The notes beneath the pieces were generated by a model. The model saw nothing but the letters and a program-made list of their open reading frames with translations, did no database searches and had not been told where the DNA came from. DNA of 64,000 nt, from NCBI RefSeq assembly GCF_900115165.1, contig NZ_FOVP01000007.1, forward strand, positions 62,001-126,000, given 5' to 3'. The translations under genes were made by a program, and so were the position numbers. Of the stretch, positions 26,401 through 36,133 are shown one piece after another. The first letter of the stretch is position 1, and every line of letters begins with the position of its first letter. Source of the DNA: Roseovarius lutimaris. Lineage in GTDB: Bacteria > Pseudomonadota > Alphaproteobacteria > Rhodobacterales > Rhodobacteraceae.

Positions 26401-26742
26401 TCAGACCCGTTCGACCGCGACGGTTGAGCTTGGGTAGAACGCGATGTGGTCCTTGATGGCGGCGACCTCGGGTTTGGGGGATTCATAGCTCCAGGCGGCG
26501 TTCTCAAGCGTCTGGCTTTTGGTCACAATCGAAAAGAACCGCGCGTCGCCCTTGTGGGGGCAGTGGCTTGTCTGCGGGCTTTCGTCAAGAAAGGCCATCG
26601 CGATATCGCTCCGCGGAAAGTAGTAGACCGCCGGATAGTCGCCCTCGATAAGCTCAAGCGCGTGTTTGGTTTCGGCCAGTACGGCGCCGCCTGCGCGAAC
26701 TGTCCAGGTGCCTTCTGCATTGCGGATCTTGATATCGGCCAT
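26401..26742 (-). CDS. DUF427 domain protein
   Basis: A 113-residue single-domain protein. Family features readable here are a strand-rich N-terminus (IKIRNAEGTWTVRAGGAVLAE), VYYFPRSDIAM, the SHCPHKGDARFFSI motif with Cys/His/Lys, and AAWSYESPKPEVAAIKDHIAFYP near the end. DUF427 proteins are small soluble beta-rich proteins of unsettled function. It has its own ATG and converges on the OLD-like gene. Confidence 0.88.
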   Translation of the reverse strand: MADIKIRNAEGTWTVRAGGAVLAETKHALELIEGDYPAVYYFPRSDIAMAFLDESPQTSHCPHKGDARFFSIVTKSQTLENAAWSYESPKPEVAAIKDHIAFYPSSTVAVERV

Positions 26743-26800
26743 GTTCCATCCCTATTTTCTTCATCTTATTATACTGACGCTGCCTGATGGCAGGCGAGTG

Positions 26801-28621
26801 TCACACCGGCTGCGTCGCCTGATCCAACCATAGCCGGGCCTGGCCCGAGAGCCGAGGCCCGATTTTGTCGCGGCACTGGTCGTGATAGGCGTTAAGCCAG
26901 TCGCGCTCGGGGTCTGTCAACATATCCCTGTCGATCAGACGCCGGTCGATGGGCACGAAATTCAGCGTCTCAAAGCACAGCTTGCCCGAGACATCGCCGC
27001 CGGGCAAGAGGGTGGCCTTGGTTACCACCAACAGGTTTTCGATGCGAATACCAAAGGCGCCCTCGCGGTAATAGCCCGGCTCGTTGGAGAGGATCATTCC
27101 GGGTTTGAGCGCCACATCGCCAGTGCGTGACAATCGCTGCGGCCCTTCGTGCACGCAAAGATGCACCCCGACGCCATGGCCGGTGCCATGGCCGTAATCC
27201 TGATCCGCAAGCCAGAGCGGATAGCGCGCGATCGCATCAAGATCGCGCCCGGCAAGACCGGCGGGAAAGCGCAGCCGCGAGATCGCGATCATGCCTTGCA
27301 GCACGCGGGTAAAGGCGGCGCGTTCATCCGCGCCGATATCGCCCACCGGCAGGGTGCGGGTGATATCGGTGGTGCCATCAAGATATTGCCCGCCGCCATC
27401 CAGCACCAGCAAATCGCCGTTTTGCAGCGTGCGGTTGCTCGAATGGGTCACCCGGTAATGGGCCAGCGCGCCGTTGGGGCCGCTCCCGGCGATGGTGTCA
27501 AAACTGATATCCAGAAGCTTGCCGGTCGCGGCACGGCAGGCTTCAAGCCGGGTGACGACGTCGATCTCGGTGATCGTGCCGGGGGCTTGCGCGTCAAACC
27601 AGCTCAGGAACTCGCAGACCGCCGCCCCGTCGCGCAGATGCGCCGCGCGGGTGGCGGCAATCTCGGCCTTGGTCTTGCAGGCCTTGGGCAGGATGCAGGG
27701 ATCGTCGCCGCGCGTGATTTTGACGCCGCTGCCGGGGGTCGCGACGAGGCCTTGCAGATGGCTGAGCACAATCGCGGGGGTCGAGGCCGGGTCGATCTGA
27801 AAGGTGACATCCTGTTGCGCGCCTAGCCCGTCCAACAGCCCCGCATAAGGGCGCAGGTGCACGTCATCGCCCAAGTGCGCCGCAACCTCTGCGCCGATCT
27901 CGGCGTCGGTGAACAGAGTGACCTCGCCGGTCCAATCCAGAAGGGCAAAGCCCTGAACAATCGGATTGCGCGGGATGTCAGAGCCGCGAATATTCAACAG
28001 CCAGCAGATCGAATCCGGCAAAGCGAGGATCGCGCGCCGCTTTCCCGCCGCTTCAAGCGCCGCGCCAAGATCCCGGCGCTTCTCGGCATGGGGCTTGCCG
28101 GTCAGATCATCCGGCTGGATGGTCATCGGATTGCGCGGTCGCGCCGGTCGGTCGGGCCAAATCCGGTCAATCAGGTTGTCACTGGCGCGCAGGGTGATGG
28201 CGCTGCCGCTCAGGGATTTTTCAAGCGCCTCAAGCTGCTCCACCGTGTAAAGCCAGGGATCATAGCCCACCTCGCCGCCGTTCGGCAGGCTCTGCTTCAG
28301 CCAATCGCCAAGCCGCACCTCGGGCCAGTCAACCGGGGTGAAATGCCCGGTGTCGACCTGGGTCTTGACCTGCACACGGTAACGCCCATCGACAAACACC
28401 CCGGCCACATCCGACAGCACCGCACAAAACCCCGCCGAGCCGGTAAAGCCGGTGAGCCAGGCCAGACGGTTATCGCAAGCGGCGACATATTCGCCCTGAT
28501 GCGCATCGGCGCGCGGCACAAGAAACCCGGCCAATCCGGCCTCGGCCATCACACCGCGCAGCGCGGCAAGGCGCGACGGGCCCTGATCGGGGCGGGCGCT
28601 GTCGTCAAAGGATTGAAACAT
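26801..28621 (-). CDS. Aminopeptidase P family (M24B) metallopeptidase
   Basis: Removes N-terminal residues preceding proline. The large 606-residue form has two creatinase-like N-terminal domains (SAGFCAVLSDVAGVFVDGRY is characteristic) and a C-terminal pita-bread domain. Metal ligands are visible: LVLDGGGQYLDGTTDIT (two Asp), GHGTGHGVGVHLCVHEGP (His), ILSNEPGYYREGAFGIRIEN (two Glu). I selected ATG 28621, which shares one base with the cobT stop (TGATG); a GTG one codon upstream is possible. Coupling to cobT is by position, not obvious function. Confidence 0.93.
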   Translation of the reverse strand: MFQSFDDSARPDQGPSRLAALRGVMAEAGLAGFLVPRADAHQGEYVAACDNRLAWLTGFTGSAGFCAVLSDVAGVFVDGRYRVQVKTQVDTGHFTPVDWPEVRLGDWLKQSLPNGGEVGYDPWLYTVEQLEALEKSLSGSAITLRASDNLIDRIWPDRPARPRNPMTIQPDDLTGKPHAEKRRDLGAALEAAGKRRAILALPDSICWLLNIRGSDIPRNPIVQGFALLDWTGEVTLFTDAEIGAEVAAHLGDDVHLRPYAGLLDGLGAQQDVTFQIDPASTPAIVLSHLQGLVATPGSGVKITRGDDPCILPKACKTKAEIAATRAAHLRDGAAVCEFLSWFDAQAPGTITEIDVVTRLEACRAATGKLLDISFDTIAGSGPNGALAHYRVTHSSNRTLQNGDLLVLDGGGQYLDGTTDITRTLPVGDIGADERAAFTRVLQGMIAISRLRFPAGLAGRDLDAIARYPLWLADQDYGHGTGHGVGVHLCVHEGPQRLSRTGDVALKPGMILSNEPGYYREGAFGIRIENLLVVTKATLLPGGDVSGKLCFETLNFVPIDRRLIDRDMLTDPERDWLNAYHDQCRDKIGPRLSGQARLWLDQATQPV

Positions 28622-30498
28622 CACATCGCCCGCTTGATGCCCATGACGCGGGCCCGCGCGCGCGGATCGCTGTCAAACAGCGCGGCGAGCTGTTCGGTCA
28701 TAGCACCGGCAAGCTGATCGGCGTCGGTGATGGTCACGGCGCGCTCGTAATAGCGGGTGACGTCATGGCCAATACCGATCGCCAAAAGTTCGACTTGTCT
28801 GCGCCGCTCGACCATGTCGATCACGTCGCGCAGATGTTTTTCGAGGTAATTCGCGGGGTTGACGGACAAAGTTGAATCGTCCACCGGGGCGCCATCGCTG
28901 ATCACCATCAGGATCTTGCGCGCCTCTTTGCGCGCTATCATCCGGCGATGCGCCCATTCCAGCGCCTCGCCGTCGATGTTTTCCTTGAGCAGGCCCTCTT
29001 TCATCATCAGGCCAAGATTGTCGCGGGTGCGGCGCATCGGCGAATCCGCCGATTTATAGATGATATGGCGCAGGTCATTGAGACGGCCGGGCAATTGCGG
29101 GCGCCCTTCGGCAAGCCATGCCTCACGGCTTTGCCCGCCTTTCCAGGCGCGGGTGGTAAAGCCGAGGATTTCCACCTTGACGTTGCACCGCTCTAGCGTG
29201 CGAGCCAGAACATCGGCACAGATCGCGGCAATCGAGATCGGCCGCCCCCGCATCGAGCCGGAATTGTCCAGCAAAAGCGTCACCACCGTGTCGCGAAACT
29301 CGGTATCCTTTTCGACCTTGAACGACAGCGGCATTGTCGGGTTGGCAACCACACGTGCCAGACGGCCGGCATCAAGAATTCCCTCTTCGCGATCAAACTC
29401 CCAAGACCGGCTTTGCTGAGCCTGAAGGCGGCGTTGGAGCTTGTTGGCCAAACGGCTCACCGCGCCCTTGAGCGGCTCAAGCTGTTGATCAAGGTAAGCG
29501 CGCAGGCGCTCAAGCTCGATCGGCTCGGCCAGATCCTCGGCGCGGATTTCTTCATCAAAAGCAGGGTTATAGACGGCATAGTTCGGGTCCGCATCCGAGA
29601 TCGGCTGAGGCGCGGGCGGCTCCAGCGGGGCCTCGCCGTCGGGCAGGTCGGTCTGGTCGTCCATCTCATCATCGGACATATCATCCATGCTGACCTGGGC
29701 CTGGGACGCGTCCTGCTGTTCGTCCTGGCTGCGCTCGGCGTCGGCCTCGGCTTCGTTTTCGTCGCTGTCCTCGTCGCCGCTGCTGTCCTGTTCGTCCTGC
29801 TCTTCGCCACTTTCCTCGGCGTCGTCCTGATCTTCGTCGTCGATATTGTCCGGGTCATCGCCAAGCTGATCGCCATAGCCGAGATCTTCGATGATCCGGC
29901 GGGCAAACTTGGCAAAGGCGCTTTGATCGGCAAGGATATCCTGAAGGTTTTCAAGCGTGCCGCCGGCCTGTTCCTCGATAAAGCCGCGCCAGAGTTCCAT
30001 CACGTTCTGCGCGCCCGGCGGCATGTCGCGCCCGGTGGCAAGGTGGCGGATCAGATAACCGGCCGCAGCGGGCAGGGGGGCATCGGCGCTTGAAGTGATC
30101 TGTTCATAGCCCAAACGCTGCGCGTCGGCGGCTATCTTGGAATCGATATTGCTGGCGGTGCCGGGCATGTCACGCGCGCCAACCGCCTCGCAGCGGGCGG
30201 TTTCCATCGCCTCGTAAAGCTCGCGGGCCATGTCGCCCGGCGGGGCATAACGCGCATGCAGGGCGTCATCGTGAAACTTGTGACGCAGCGCGAGCGCATC
30301 GGCGGTGCCGCGCGCCAAGAGAACCTCTTCGCGCGTCATCCGGCGGCTGACCTGCGGCAGGCGCATCGCCTCGCCCGAGATCCCGGCGGGATCGACCGAA
30401 TAGCTGACCGTAAGATCGGCGTCGTCCGCCATTACCTTGGTGGCCTGCGCCAGTGCCTTCTTGAACGGATCGGCGGGATTGTCGGTGGGTTTGTTCAT
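28621..30498 (-). CDS. cobT: Aerobic cobaltochelatase subunit CobT
   Basis: Subunit of the CobN-CobS-CobT complex that inserts cobalt into hydrogenobyrinic acid a,c-diamide in aerobic cobalamin synthesis. Its 625 residues have an N-terminal domain, a strongly acidic middle (about residues 205-270, almost all Asp/Glu/Ser/Gln), and a C-terminal von Willebrand A domain with the metal-dependent adhesion motif [13 protein letters not shown] and later [11 protein letters not shown]. CobN is not in the window. Its start is 111 bases from the cobS stop, a gap holding a repeat. Confidence 0.95.
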   Translation of the reverse strand: MNKPTDNPADPFKKALAQATKVMADDADLTVSYSVDPAGISGEAMRLPQVSRRMTREEVLLARGTADALALRHKFHDDALHARYAPPGDMARELYEAMETARCEAVGARDMPGTASNIDSKIAADAQRLGYEQITSSADAPLPAAAGYLIRHLATGRDMPPGAQNVMELWRGFIEEQAGGTLENLQDILADQSAFAKFARRIIEDLGYGDQLGDDPDNIDDEDQDDAEESGEEQDEQDSSGDEDSDENEAEADAERSQDEQQDASQAQVSMDDMSDDEMDDQTDLPDGEAPLEPPAPQPISDADPNYAVYNPAFDEEIRAEDLAEPIELERLRAYLDQQLEPLKGAVSRLANKLQRRLQAQQSRSWEFDREEGILDAGRLARVVANPTMPLSFKVEKDTEFRDTVVTLLLDNSGSMRGRPISIAAICADVLARTLERCNVKVEILGFTTRAWKGGQSREAWLAEGRPQLPGRLNDLRHIIYKSADSPMRRTRDNLGLMMKEGLLKENIDGEALEWAHRRMIARKEARKILMVISDGAPVDDSTLSVNPANYLEKHLRDVIDMVERRRQVELLAIGIGHDVTRYYERAVTITDADQLAGAMTEQLAALFDSDPRARARVMGIKRAM

Positions 30499-30544
30499 GA
30501 CGCGGGCTCCAGATCCTTCGGGCTGATCCTATCGGTCGCAAGGC

Positions 30545-30600
30545 GCTCATCGCCCCTGACTGGCCGCCTCGCGAGACCGGCACGCAAGGGACGGATGAGC
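30545..30600 (+). repeat. Copy C of the ~56-base structured repeat, inside the cobS-cobT gap
   Basis: End arms GCTCATC (30545-30551) and GATGAGC (30594-30600) are complementary and flank the core CCGCCTCGCGAGACCGGC. In copy D the arms are GCTCGTC and GACGAGC: both sides have changed together, so pairing is kept. The copy lies between two genes expected to be one transcript. Confidence 0.6.
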
Positions 30601-30609
30601 AGACGCGCC

Positions 30610-31596
30610 TTACCTGACGCTTACGTTGGCCGCGCTTTCCGGCAGCTCCTCGTCAAAGCAGCGCTGGTAGAATTCGGCGACGGTCTGGCGCTCAAGTTCG
30701 TCGCATTTGTTGAGGAAGGTCAGGCGGAAGGCATAACCCACATTGCGGAAGATGGTGGCGTTCTGCGCCCAGGCGATCACGGTGCGCGGGCTCATCACCG
30801 TGCTCAGCTCGCCGTTCATGAAGGCGGTGCGCGACAGATCGGCGACGGTGACCATGCGGCTTACGGTCTTGCGGCCCTCGGCGGTGTTGTAAAGCGGGTT
30901 CTTGGCGATCACGATGGCGGTTTCCGCGTCGTGGCTCAGATAATTCAGCGTTGCCACAAGCGACCAGCGGTCCATCTGGCCCTGGTTGATCTGTTGGGTG
31001 CCGTGATAGAGGCCGGTGGTGTCGCCCAGACCGACCGTGTTGGCGGTGGCGAAAATCCGGAAATGGGGGTTTGGTGTGATCACCTCGTTCTGATCCAGAA
31101 GCGTCAGTTTGCCATCGGCCTCAAGCACGCGCTGGATCACGAACATCACATCGGCGCGACCGGCATCATATTCGTCAAACACGATCGCTGTCGGATTACG
31201 CAATGACCAGGGCAGGATACCTTCGTGAAACTCGGTGACCTGCACCCCGTCGCGCAGCTTGATCGCATCCTTGCCGATCAGGTCGATCCGGCTGATGTGG
31301 CTGTCAAGATTGACCCGCACCGTGGGCCAGTTCAGACGCGCCGCCACCTGTTCAATATGGGTGGATTTACCGGTGCCGTGATAGCCTTGAATCATCACCC
31401 GGCGATTGTGCGAAAACCCTGCCAGAATGGCCAGCGTGGTATCGGGATCGAATTTATAGGTGCTGTCCAGATCCGGCACACGATCCGTGCGCTCGGCAAA
31501 GCCCTTGACGATCATATCCGTGTCGATGCCGAACACTTCGCGGACGGAAATCTCTTCGGTGGGTTTCGCGTTGATGTCGATCGTTCCGTCAGCCAT
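30610..31596 (-). CDS. cobS: Aerobic cobaltochelatase subunit CobS
   Basis: AAA+ ATPase subunit of the cobalt-inserting chelatase, working with CobT as a chaperone-like ring. Visible are Walker [17 protein letters not shown] (about residue 70), [12 protein letters not shown], Walker [12 protein letters not shown] and sensor [12 protein letters not shown]. 328 residues from ATG 31596, which gives the family N-terminus [19 protein letters not shown]; the frame is open further upstream but without a match. First gene of the cobS-cobT-aminopeptidase run. Confidence 0.95.
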   Translation of the reverse strand: MADGTIDINAKPTEEISVREVFGIDTDMIVKGFAERTDRVPDLDSTYKFDPDTTLAILAGFSHNRRVMIQGYHGTGKSTHIEQVAARLNWPTVRVNLDSHISRIDLIGKDAIKLRDGVQVTEFHEGILPWSLRNPTAIVFDEYDAGRADVMFVIQRVLEADGKLTLLDQNEVITPNPHFRIFATANTVGLGDTTGLYHGTQQINQGQMDRWSLVATLNYLSHDAETAIVIAKNPLYNTAEGRKTVSRMVTVADLSRTAFMNGELSTVMSPRTVIAWAQNATIFRNVGYAFRLTFLNKCDELERQTVAEFYQRCFDEELPESAANVSVR

Positions 31597-31736
31597 TATC
31601 CGGGTCCTTCCGTCGGGTCGTTGCGCGCTATGTGGTGCAACATATCGCGCCAAAGGGCAAGGGGAAGGGCCAACATATGGCTGGCCTTATCCGCAATCTT
31701 GTCTGGCCTCATGGGGCCGGTGCCGTCAAGGCCCGC

Positions 31737-32609
31737 CTAACCGCGTCCGCGTTTCTCAAGGCGGGGCAGCATGGCGCTGAAATCGCGGCCCTTGCCATCC
31801 TCATCCTCAACGAATTGCGCATAGAGCTTGCACGCGGCCTCACCGAGGGGCGTATCGGCATCGGCTGCCTCTGCGGCCTGTTGCGACAGGCGCAAATCCT
31901 TGAGCATCAATTCGGCGGCGAAGCCGGGCGTATAATCGTTATCGGCGGGCGACTTCGGCCCGACACCCGGCGCCGGGCAATAGGCATTCATGCTCCAGCT
32001 ATAGCCCGATGAGGTGCTGACCACATCGAACATCGCCTGACGATCAAGGCCAAGCTTGTCGGCAAGTGCAAAGGCCTCGCAGGTGACGACCATCGTGGCG
32101 CCAAGGATCATGTTGTTGCAGATCTTGGCCGCCTGGCCATTGCCGGAAGCACCGCAGTGAACCGCCTTTTGTCCCATGATATCAAATAATTCCGATGCGA
32201 TCTCAAAGCCCTTCTCGTCGCCGCCGACCATGAATGTCAAGGTGCCGCCCGACGCCCCGCCGGTGCCACCCGAGACCGGCGCATCAAGCGCCAGAAGCCC
32301 GGCATCGGTGGCTTGCCTGGCCACGGCGCGCGCGCTTTCGACGTCAACCGTCGAGCAATCAAGCAGCACCGCCCCCTTTTGCATGACCGGGATCACCTGA
32401 TCCGCGACTTTGCGCAGGATCTGGCCGTTGGGCAGCATGGTGATCACTACATCCTTGCCGGTCGCGGCCTCGGCGGCGGTGCCCGCCATGGTAACGCCGT
32501 CGATGGCAACATCGGCCATGTCAAAGCCGGTCACGGCGTGTCCGGCGCCTGCCAGATTGGCGGCCATTGGCGCGCCCATGTTGCCGAGCCCGATAAATCC
32601 GATTTTCAT
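31737..32609 (-). CDS. mmsB: 3-hydroxyisobutyrate dehydrogenase
   Basis: Oxidises 3-hydroxyisobutyrate to methylmalonate semialdehyde with NAD in valine breakdown. It has N-terminal Rossmann loop GFIGLGNMGAPMAANLAGAG, the substrate loop LDAPVSGGTGGASGGTLTFM, and the catalytic Lys in NGQAAKICNN. 290 residues, standard. Its ATG overlaps the upstream hydrolase gene by four bases. Last gene of the three-gene valine operon. Confidence 0.94.
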   Translation of the reverse strand: MKIGFIGLGNMGAPMAANLAGAGHAVTGFDMADVAIDGVTMAGTAAEAATGKDVVITMLPNGQILRKVADQVIPVMQKGAVLLDCSTVDVESARAVARQATDAGLLALDAPVSGGTGGASGGTLTFMVGGDEKGFEIASELFDIMGQKAVHCGASGNGQAAKICNNMILGATMVVTCEAFALADKLGLDRQAMFDVVSTSSGYSWSMNAYCPAPGVGPKSPADNDYTPGFAAELMLKDLRLSQQAAEAADADTPLGEAACKLYAQFVEDEDGKGRDFSAMLPRLEKRGRG

Positions 32610-33664
32610 GATGAAACGTCCTCCTCAAAGGTCAGGGCATCCTTGCCCAATGGCAGAAGCATCTGGCTGACCGCGATGGCGGGCAGGGTGGCCAGATCAT
32701 GCTTCCAGTTTGGATTGCGATCCTTGTCGACGATGGCCGCGCGAATGCCTTCGAGGAAATCGCCGTGCTGCATCGCGCGTGCGGTAAAGCGGTATTCAAG
32801 CCCGAGCGCGCGCCGGATATCGGTGGACGGGCCGCGCAAACGGTGAATCATCTCGATGGTGCAGGCCATCGACAGCGGCGCGTTGCGGGTCATCGTCTTG
32901 AGCGTATCGACCGCAAAATCGCCCTCGTCACCGCGCAGGGAGGTGACGATATCGCCAAGGGTTTCACCGCCGAAATGCGCGTCGATCTTTGTCAAACGGT
33001 CCCTCATCGCCCCGTGCGGGGGCGCCTCGGACTGGGCGGAAATCGCGGCGATATCGCCGGTCTCGACCAGCGCTGCGATCAGCGCGGGCCAATCCTCTTG
33101 CGGGACGTAACTATCTGCAAAACCCGTATAAATCGCATCACCCGGCCCCATCCGCGCCCCGGTACAGCCCAAGTATTCGCCCAACCGCCCCGGCGCACGC
33201 GCCAGCAAAAGCGAGCCGCCGACATCCGGTACAAGGCCAATCCCGCATTCGGGCATGGCGATCTGTGTGCTTTCGCAGACGATGCGATGCGAGCCATGAC
33301 AGGAAATGCCCACACCGCCGCCCATCACGAACCCCTGCATCAGCGCCACATAGGGCTTGGGGTATTCGGCGATCTTGGCGTTCAGGCGGTATTCATCGGC
33401 CCAGAATGCCCGACCATAGGTGAAATCACCCGCGTGGCCGGTGTCATAAAGTTTCTGAATGTCGCCGCCCGCACAAAACGCCTTGTCGCCCAGCGCGTCG
33501 ACGATCACCAGATCAACCGCACCGTCGTCGCGCCATTGATCAAGCGCGGCCTCGATGGCAAGAGCCATGTCATAGGTCAGTGCGTTGAGCGCCTTGGGCC
33601 GATCAAGCGTGATGCGCCCGGCGCGGCCCTCTTTGCGGATGTGAATCTCGGCCTGATCTGCCAT
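32606..33664 (-). CDS. 3-hydroxyisobutyryl-CoA hydrolase (enoyl-CoA hydratase/isomerase family)
   Basis: Crotonase-fold enzyme of 352 residues. The longer C-terminus than simple hydratases, with LSMACTIEMIHRLRG and EYRFTARAMQHGDFLEGIRA, marks the 3-hydroxyisobutyryl-CoA hydrolase branch. The oxyanion and active-site region reads FCAGGDIQKLYD, MGGGVGISCHGSHRIV and MPECGIGLVPDVGGS with Glu and Asp in place. Overlap with mmsB and nearness to the dehydrogenase gene fit release of 3-hydroxyisobutyrate from its CoA ester in valine degradation. Confidence 0.9.
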   Translation of the reverse strand: MADQAEIHIRKEGRAGRITLDRPKALNALTYDMALAIEAALDQWRDDGAVDLVIVDALGDKAFCAGGDIQKLYDTGHAGDFTYGRAFWADEYRLNAKIAEYPKPYVALMQGFVMGGGVGISCHGSHRIVCESTQIAMPECGIGLVPDVGGSLLLARAPGRLGEYLGCTGARMGPGDAIYTGFADSYVPQEDWPALIAALVETGDIAAISAQSEAPPHGAMRDRLTKIDAHFGGETLGDIVTSLRGDEGDFAVDTLKTMTRNAPLSMACTIEMIHRLRGPSTDIRRALGLEYRFTARAMQHGDFLEGIRAAIVDKDRNPNWKHDLATLPAIAVSQMLLPLGKDALTFEEDVSS

Positions 33665-33667
33665 GGC

Positions 33668-34810
33668 TTAATGATCCGCCAGCATTTGACGCGCCACGAT
33701 CAGGCGCATGATTTCATTGGTGCCCTCAAGGATTTCGTGCACGCGCAAATCACGCACCAGCTTTTCGATGCCGTAATCGGCAAGATAGCCATAGCCGCCA
33801 TGCAGTTGCAGGCATTGGTTGACGATACGCGATCCGGCCTCGGTCACGAACTTTTTCGCCATGGCGCAATATTTGCTCGCGTCGGGCGCGTCGGTGTCGA
33901 GTTTCCACGCTGCCTGACGCAAAAACACCCGCGCGGCCTGAAGCTCGATTTCCATATCGGCAAGGCGGAATTGCAGCGCCTGAAACTGGTCGATCGACTT
34001 GCCGAAGGCCTTGCGCTCGGACATATATTGCAGCGTCAGGTTCAGCGCCTGTTGCGCGGCGCCAAGCGAACAGGCGGAAATATTGAGACGCCCGCCATCC
34101 AGCCCGTTCATCGCATATGTGAAACCTTTACCTTCTTCTCCGACCAGATCGGCACCGGAAATGTTGCAATTGTCAAACTGTACCTGGCGCGTCGGTTGGC
34201 TGCGCCAGCCCATCTTATCCTCTAGCCCACCGTAGGAGAGGCCCGGTTTGCCGTCTTCGACATAGACGGTCGATACGCCCTTGGGGCCGGTGTCACCGGT
34301 GCGCACCATGACGACATAGGCGTCGGAATATCCGCCCCCCGAGATGAATGCCTTGGTGCCGTTCAGGGTATAGCCCTCATTGGTGCGCTCGGCGCGTGTC
34401 TTGAGCGCCGCCGCGTCCGAGCCAGAGCCGGGTTCGGTCAGGCAATAAGACAGCACCGTTTCCATGCTCATCGCCTTTGGCAAGACACGCGCTTTCATTT
34501 CTTCGCTGGCGAATTTGTCGATCATCTTGGCGCACATGTTGTGGATCGACAGAAACGCCGCCACCGAAGGGCAGGCCATCGACAAGGCCTCGAACACCAG
34601 CGTCGCATCAAGCCGGGTAAGCCCTGAACCGCCGGCCTCTTCGCTCACATAAAGGCCGCCAAAGCCAAGCGCCGCGATTTCCGGCCAAAGCTCTTTCGGG
34701 ATATCGCCGTCACGTTCCCAATCACGGGCATGCGGCGCGATCCGATCCTGCCCAAAGGCATGGGCCATATCAAAAATGGCGCTTTGTTCTTCGCTCAGGG
34801 CAAAATCCAT
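33668..34810 (-). CDS. Acyl-CoA dehydrogenase, probably isobutyryl-CoA dehydrogenase
   Basis: FAD enzyme of 380 residues. The ACAD motifs CLTEPGSGSDAAALKT and GFTYAMNGLDGGRLNISA, and the C-terminal HEILEGTNEIMRLIVARQML with the catalytic Glu, are all present. The operon partners (hydroxyisobutyryl-CoA hydrolase, mmsB) make isobutyryl-CoA the most likely substrate, converting it to methacrylyl-CoA. A dedicated methacrylyl-CoA hydratase is not seen in the window. ATG 34810 gives the family start MDFALSEEQSAIFD; the promoter region carries TTGCAA palindromes. Confidence 0.9.
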   Translation of the reverse strand: MDFALSEEQSAIFDMAHAFGQDRIAPHARDWERDGDIPKELWPEIAALGFGGLYVSEEAGGSGLTRLDATLVFEALSMACPSVAAFLSIHNMCAKMIDKFASEEMKARVLPKAMSMETVLSYCLTEPGSGSDAAALKTRAERTNEGYTLNGTKAFISGGGYSDAYVVMVRTGDTGPKGVSTVYVEDGKPGLSYGGLEDKMGWRSQPTRQVQFDNCNISGADLVGEEGKGFTYAMNGLDGGRLNISACSLGAAQQALNLTLQYMSERKAFGKSIDQFQALQFRLADMEIELQAARVFLRQAAWKLDTDAPDASKYCAMAKKFVTEAGSRIVNQCLQLHGGYGYLADYGIEKLVRDLRVHEILEGTNEIMRLIVARQMLADH

Positions 34811-34856
34811 GGGGCTCTCCGTTTCAAGTAAATTGAACGCCTGTTTAATTAGCAAT

Positions 34857-34877
34857 TCTTGCAAGAGTTTTGCAAGA
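34857..34877 (-). promoter_or_regulatory. Tandem TTGCAA palindromes upstream of the valine operon
   Basis: TCTTGCAAGA (34857-34866) is a perfect 10-base palindrome. TTTTGCAAGA (34868-34877) repeats it 11 bases further, one helical turn away. TGCAA-N5-TTGCA is also readable across the two. They lie 47-67 bases before the acyl-CoA dehydrogenase start. Related TTGCAA sites occur in the mmsA-lysR gap, so a shared transcription factor is plausible. Confidence 0.45.
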
Positions 34878-34894
34878 GGCGGGCGCGGGGCACA

Positions 34895-36028
34895 TCAAAG
34901 GTCAGCGTGATATTCCTCAATCAGGTGGCGCACGACCGATTGCAGGGCAGCATCGTTGTCGTGCCCGGCGTCGCGGGCCTTGGCATAGGTCTGTCGCTGG
35001 CGCTCTGCACTTGTACCATGACGCAGGATATCACGCGCGGTTTCGATCTCGGCGGTGGATTCAAAGAAGGCGGCATCCTCTTGGATAAGCTCGATAACTT
35101 CCTCCAGAAGATCGCCAAAGGGTGTGATCTGGCCAAGGCCGAAATCAATCAGCCCCTCACGGGTGCCATAGCGTTGTGCGCGCCAGCGATTTTCCGCGAC
35201 GAGGAAGCTGTCGTAAATCCGCCAGCGCTGATTTTTCACCGACAACCGCCAGAGCATCCGGGTCAGCGCCTGGGTCAGGGCGGCGAGGGTCAGGGTATGC
35301 TCAAGGCGCGGCTGCACATCGCAGATCCGCGATTCAATTGTGGGAAAGCGCGACGAGGGGCGCAGATCCCACCAGATCTTGCTGGCATCCTCGATCACGC
35401 CCAGATCAACCAGCGCCTGAACCGAACGCTCGAACCCACCGAAACTGTCCATGCGCGGCGGCAGGCCGGTGCGCGGCAGGTTGTCAAACACCGTCAGCCG
35501 ATAACAGCTTAGCCCGGTATCCTGCCCCTGCCAGAACGGCGAAGAACAGCTAAGCGCAAGAATATGCGGCAGGAAATAGCTTAGTTGATTCATCAGGTCG
35601 ATGCGCCGGTCGGGGACATCAACGCCGACATGCACGTGCATCCCGCAAATCAGCATGCGCCGCACCACCCCGGCAAGATCATCCTGAAGGTGGTTATAGC
35701 GCTTTTTATCGGTGTGGGTCTGATTCCGCCAATCCGAAAACGGGTGGCATGAGGCGGCAATCGGGGCAAGGTTATGGGTGGCGGCGTGCTTGGCGACCGT
35801 ACTGCGCAGGCGCTTGAGATCGTCGCGGGCCTCGGCCACATTGCGACAGACGCGGGTGCCAATCTCGATCTGACAGGTCAGAAATTCCGGGCTGACCTGA
35901 TCTTGCAGGTCGTTTTGACAGGCCTGCATCAGCGCCTCGGGCGCATCGGCCAAGGCCAGGCTGTCGCGGTCGACAAGCAGGTATTCTTCTTCGATGCCGA
36001 TGGTGAATGGCGGGCTGTTGTCTGCCAT
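34895..36028 (-). CDS. Carboxylate-amine ligase, YbdK/GCS2 family (glutamate-cysteine ligase-like)
   Basis: GCS2-family protein of 377 residues. [11 protein letters not shown] near the N-terminus is the family's opening motif, followed by [48 protein letters not shown] and NRWRAQRYG. Family members ligate an amino acid to a carboxylate, and E. coli YbdK has weak gamma-glutamyl-cysteine ligase activity; the true substrate here is unknown. ATG 36028 is preceded by GGGGG at a proper distance, so the open frame upstream to 36109 is not used. It sits between the two valine units on the same strand without an evident link. Confidence 0.88.
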   Translation of the reverse strand: MADNSPPFTIGIEEEYLLVDRDSLALADAPEALMQACQNDLQDQVSPEFLTCQIEIGTRVCRNVAEARDDLKRLRSTVAKHAATHNLAPIAASCHPFSDWRNQTHTDKKRYNHLQDDLAGVVRRMLICGMHVHVGVDVPDRRIDLMNQLSYFLPHILALSCSSPFWQGQDTGLSCYRLTVFDNLPRTGLPPRMDSFGGFERSVQALVDLGVIEDASKIWWDLRPSSRFPTIESRICDVQPRLEHTLTLAALTQALTRMLWRLSVKNQRWRIYDSFLVAENRWRAQRYGTREGLIDFGLGQITPFGDLLEEVIELIQEDAAFFESTAEIETARDILRHGTSAERQRQTYAKARDAGHDNDAALQSVVRHLIEEYHADL

Positions 36029-36133
36029 GATACCCCCTTTGCGGCCCTGATGTGCCTTCCAGTTCAGCACGGTTTTGCACCCTTGGGCAAGGGATGACAG
36101 GCCCGGCACAATGGCCGGGCCCGCCGGGATGGT

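Noticed and set aside
25971-26507. Minus-strand frame at the 3' end of the OLD-like gene, possible partner or antitoxin
   Set aside because: Half of it is the shadow of the OLD-like gene, the other end overlaps DUF427 out of frame, and there is no recognisable motif; a decayed remnant in 26205-26400 remains possible.
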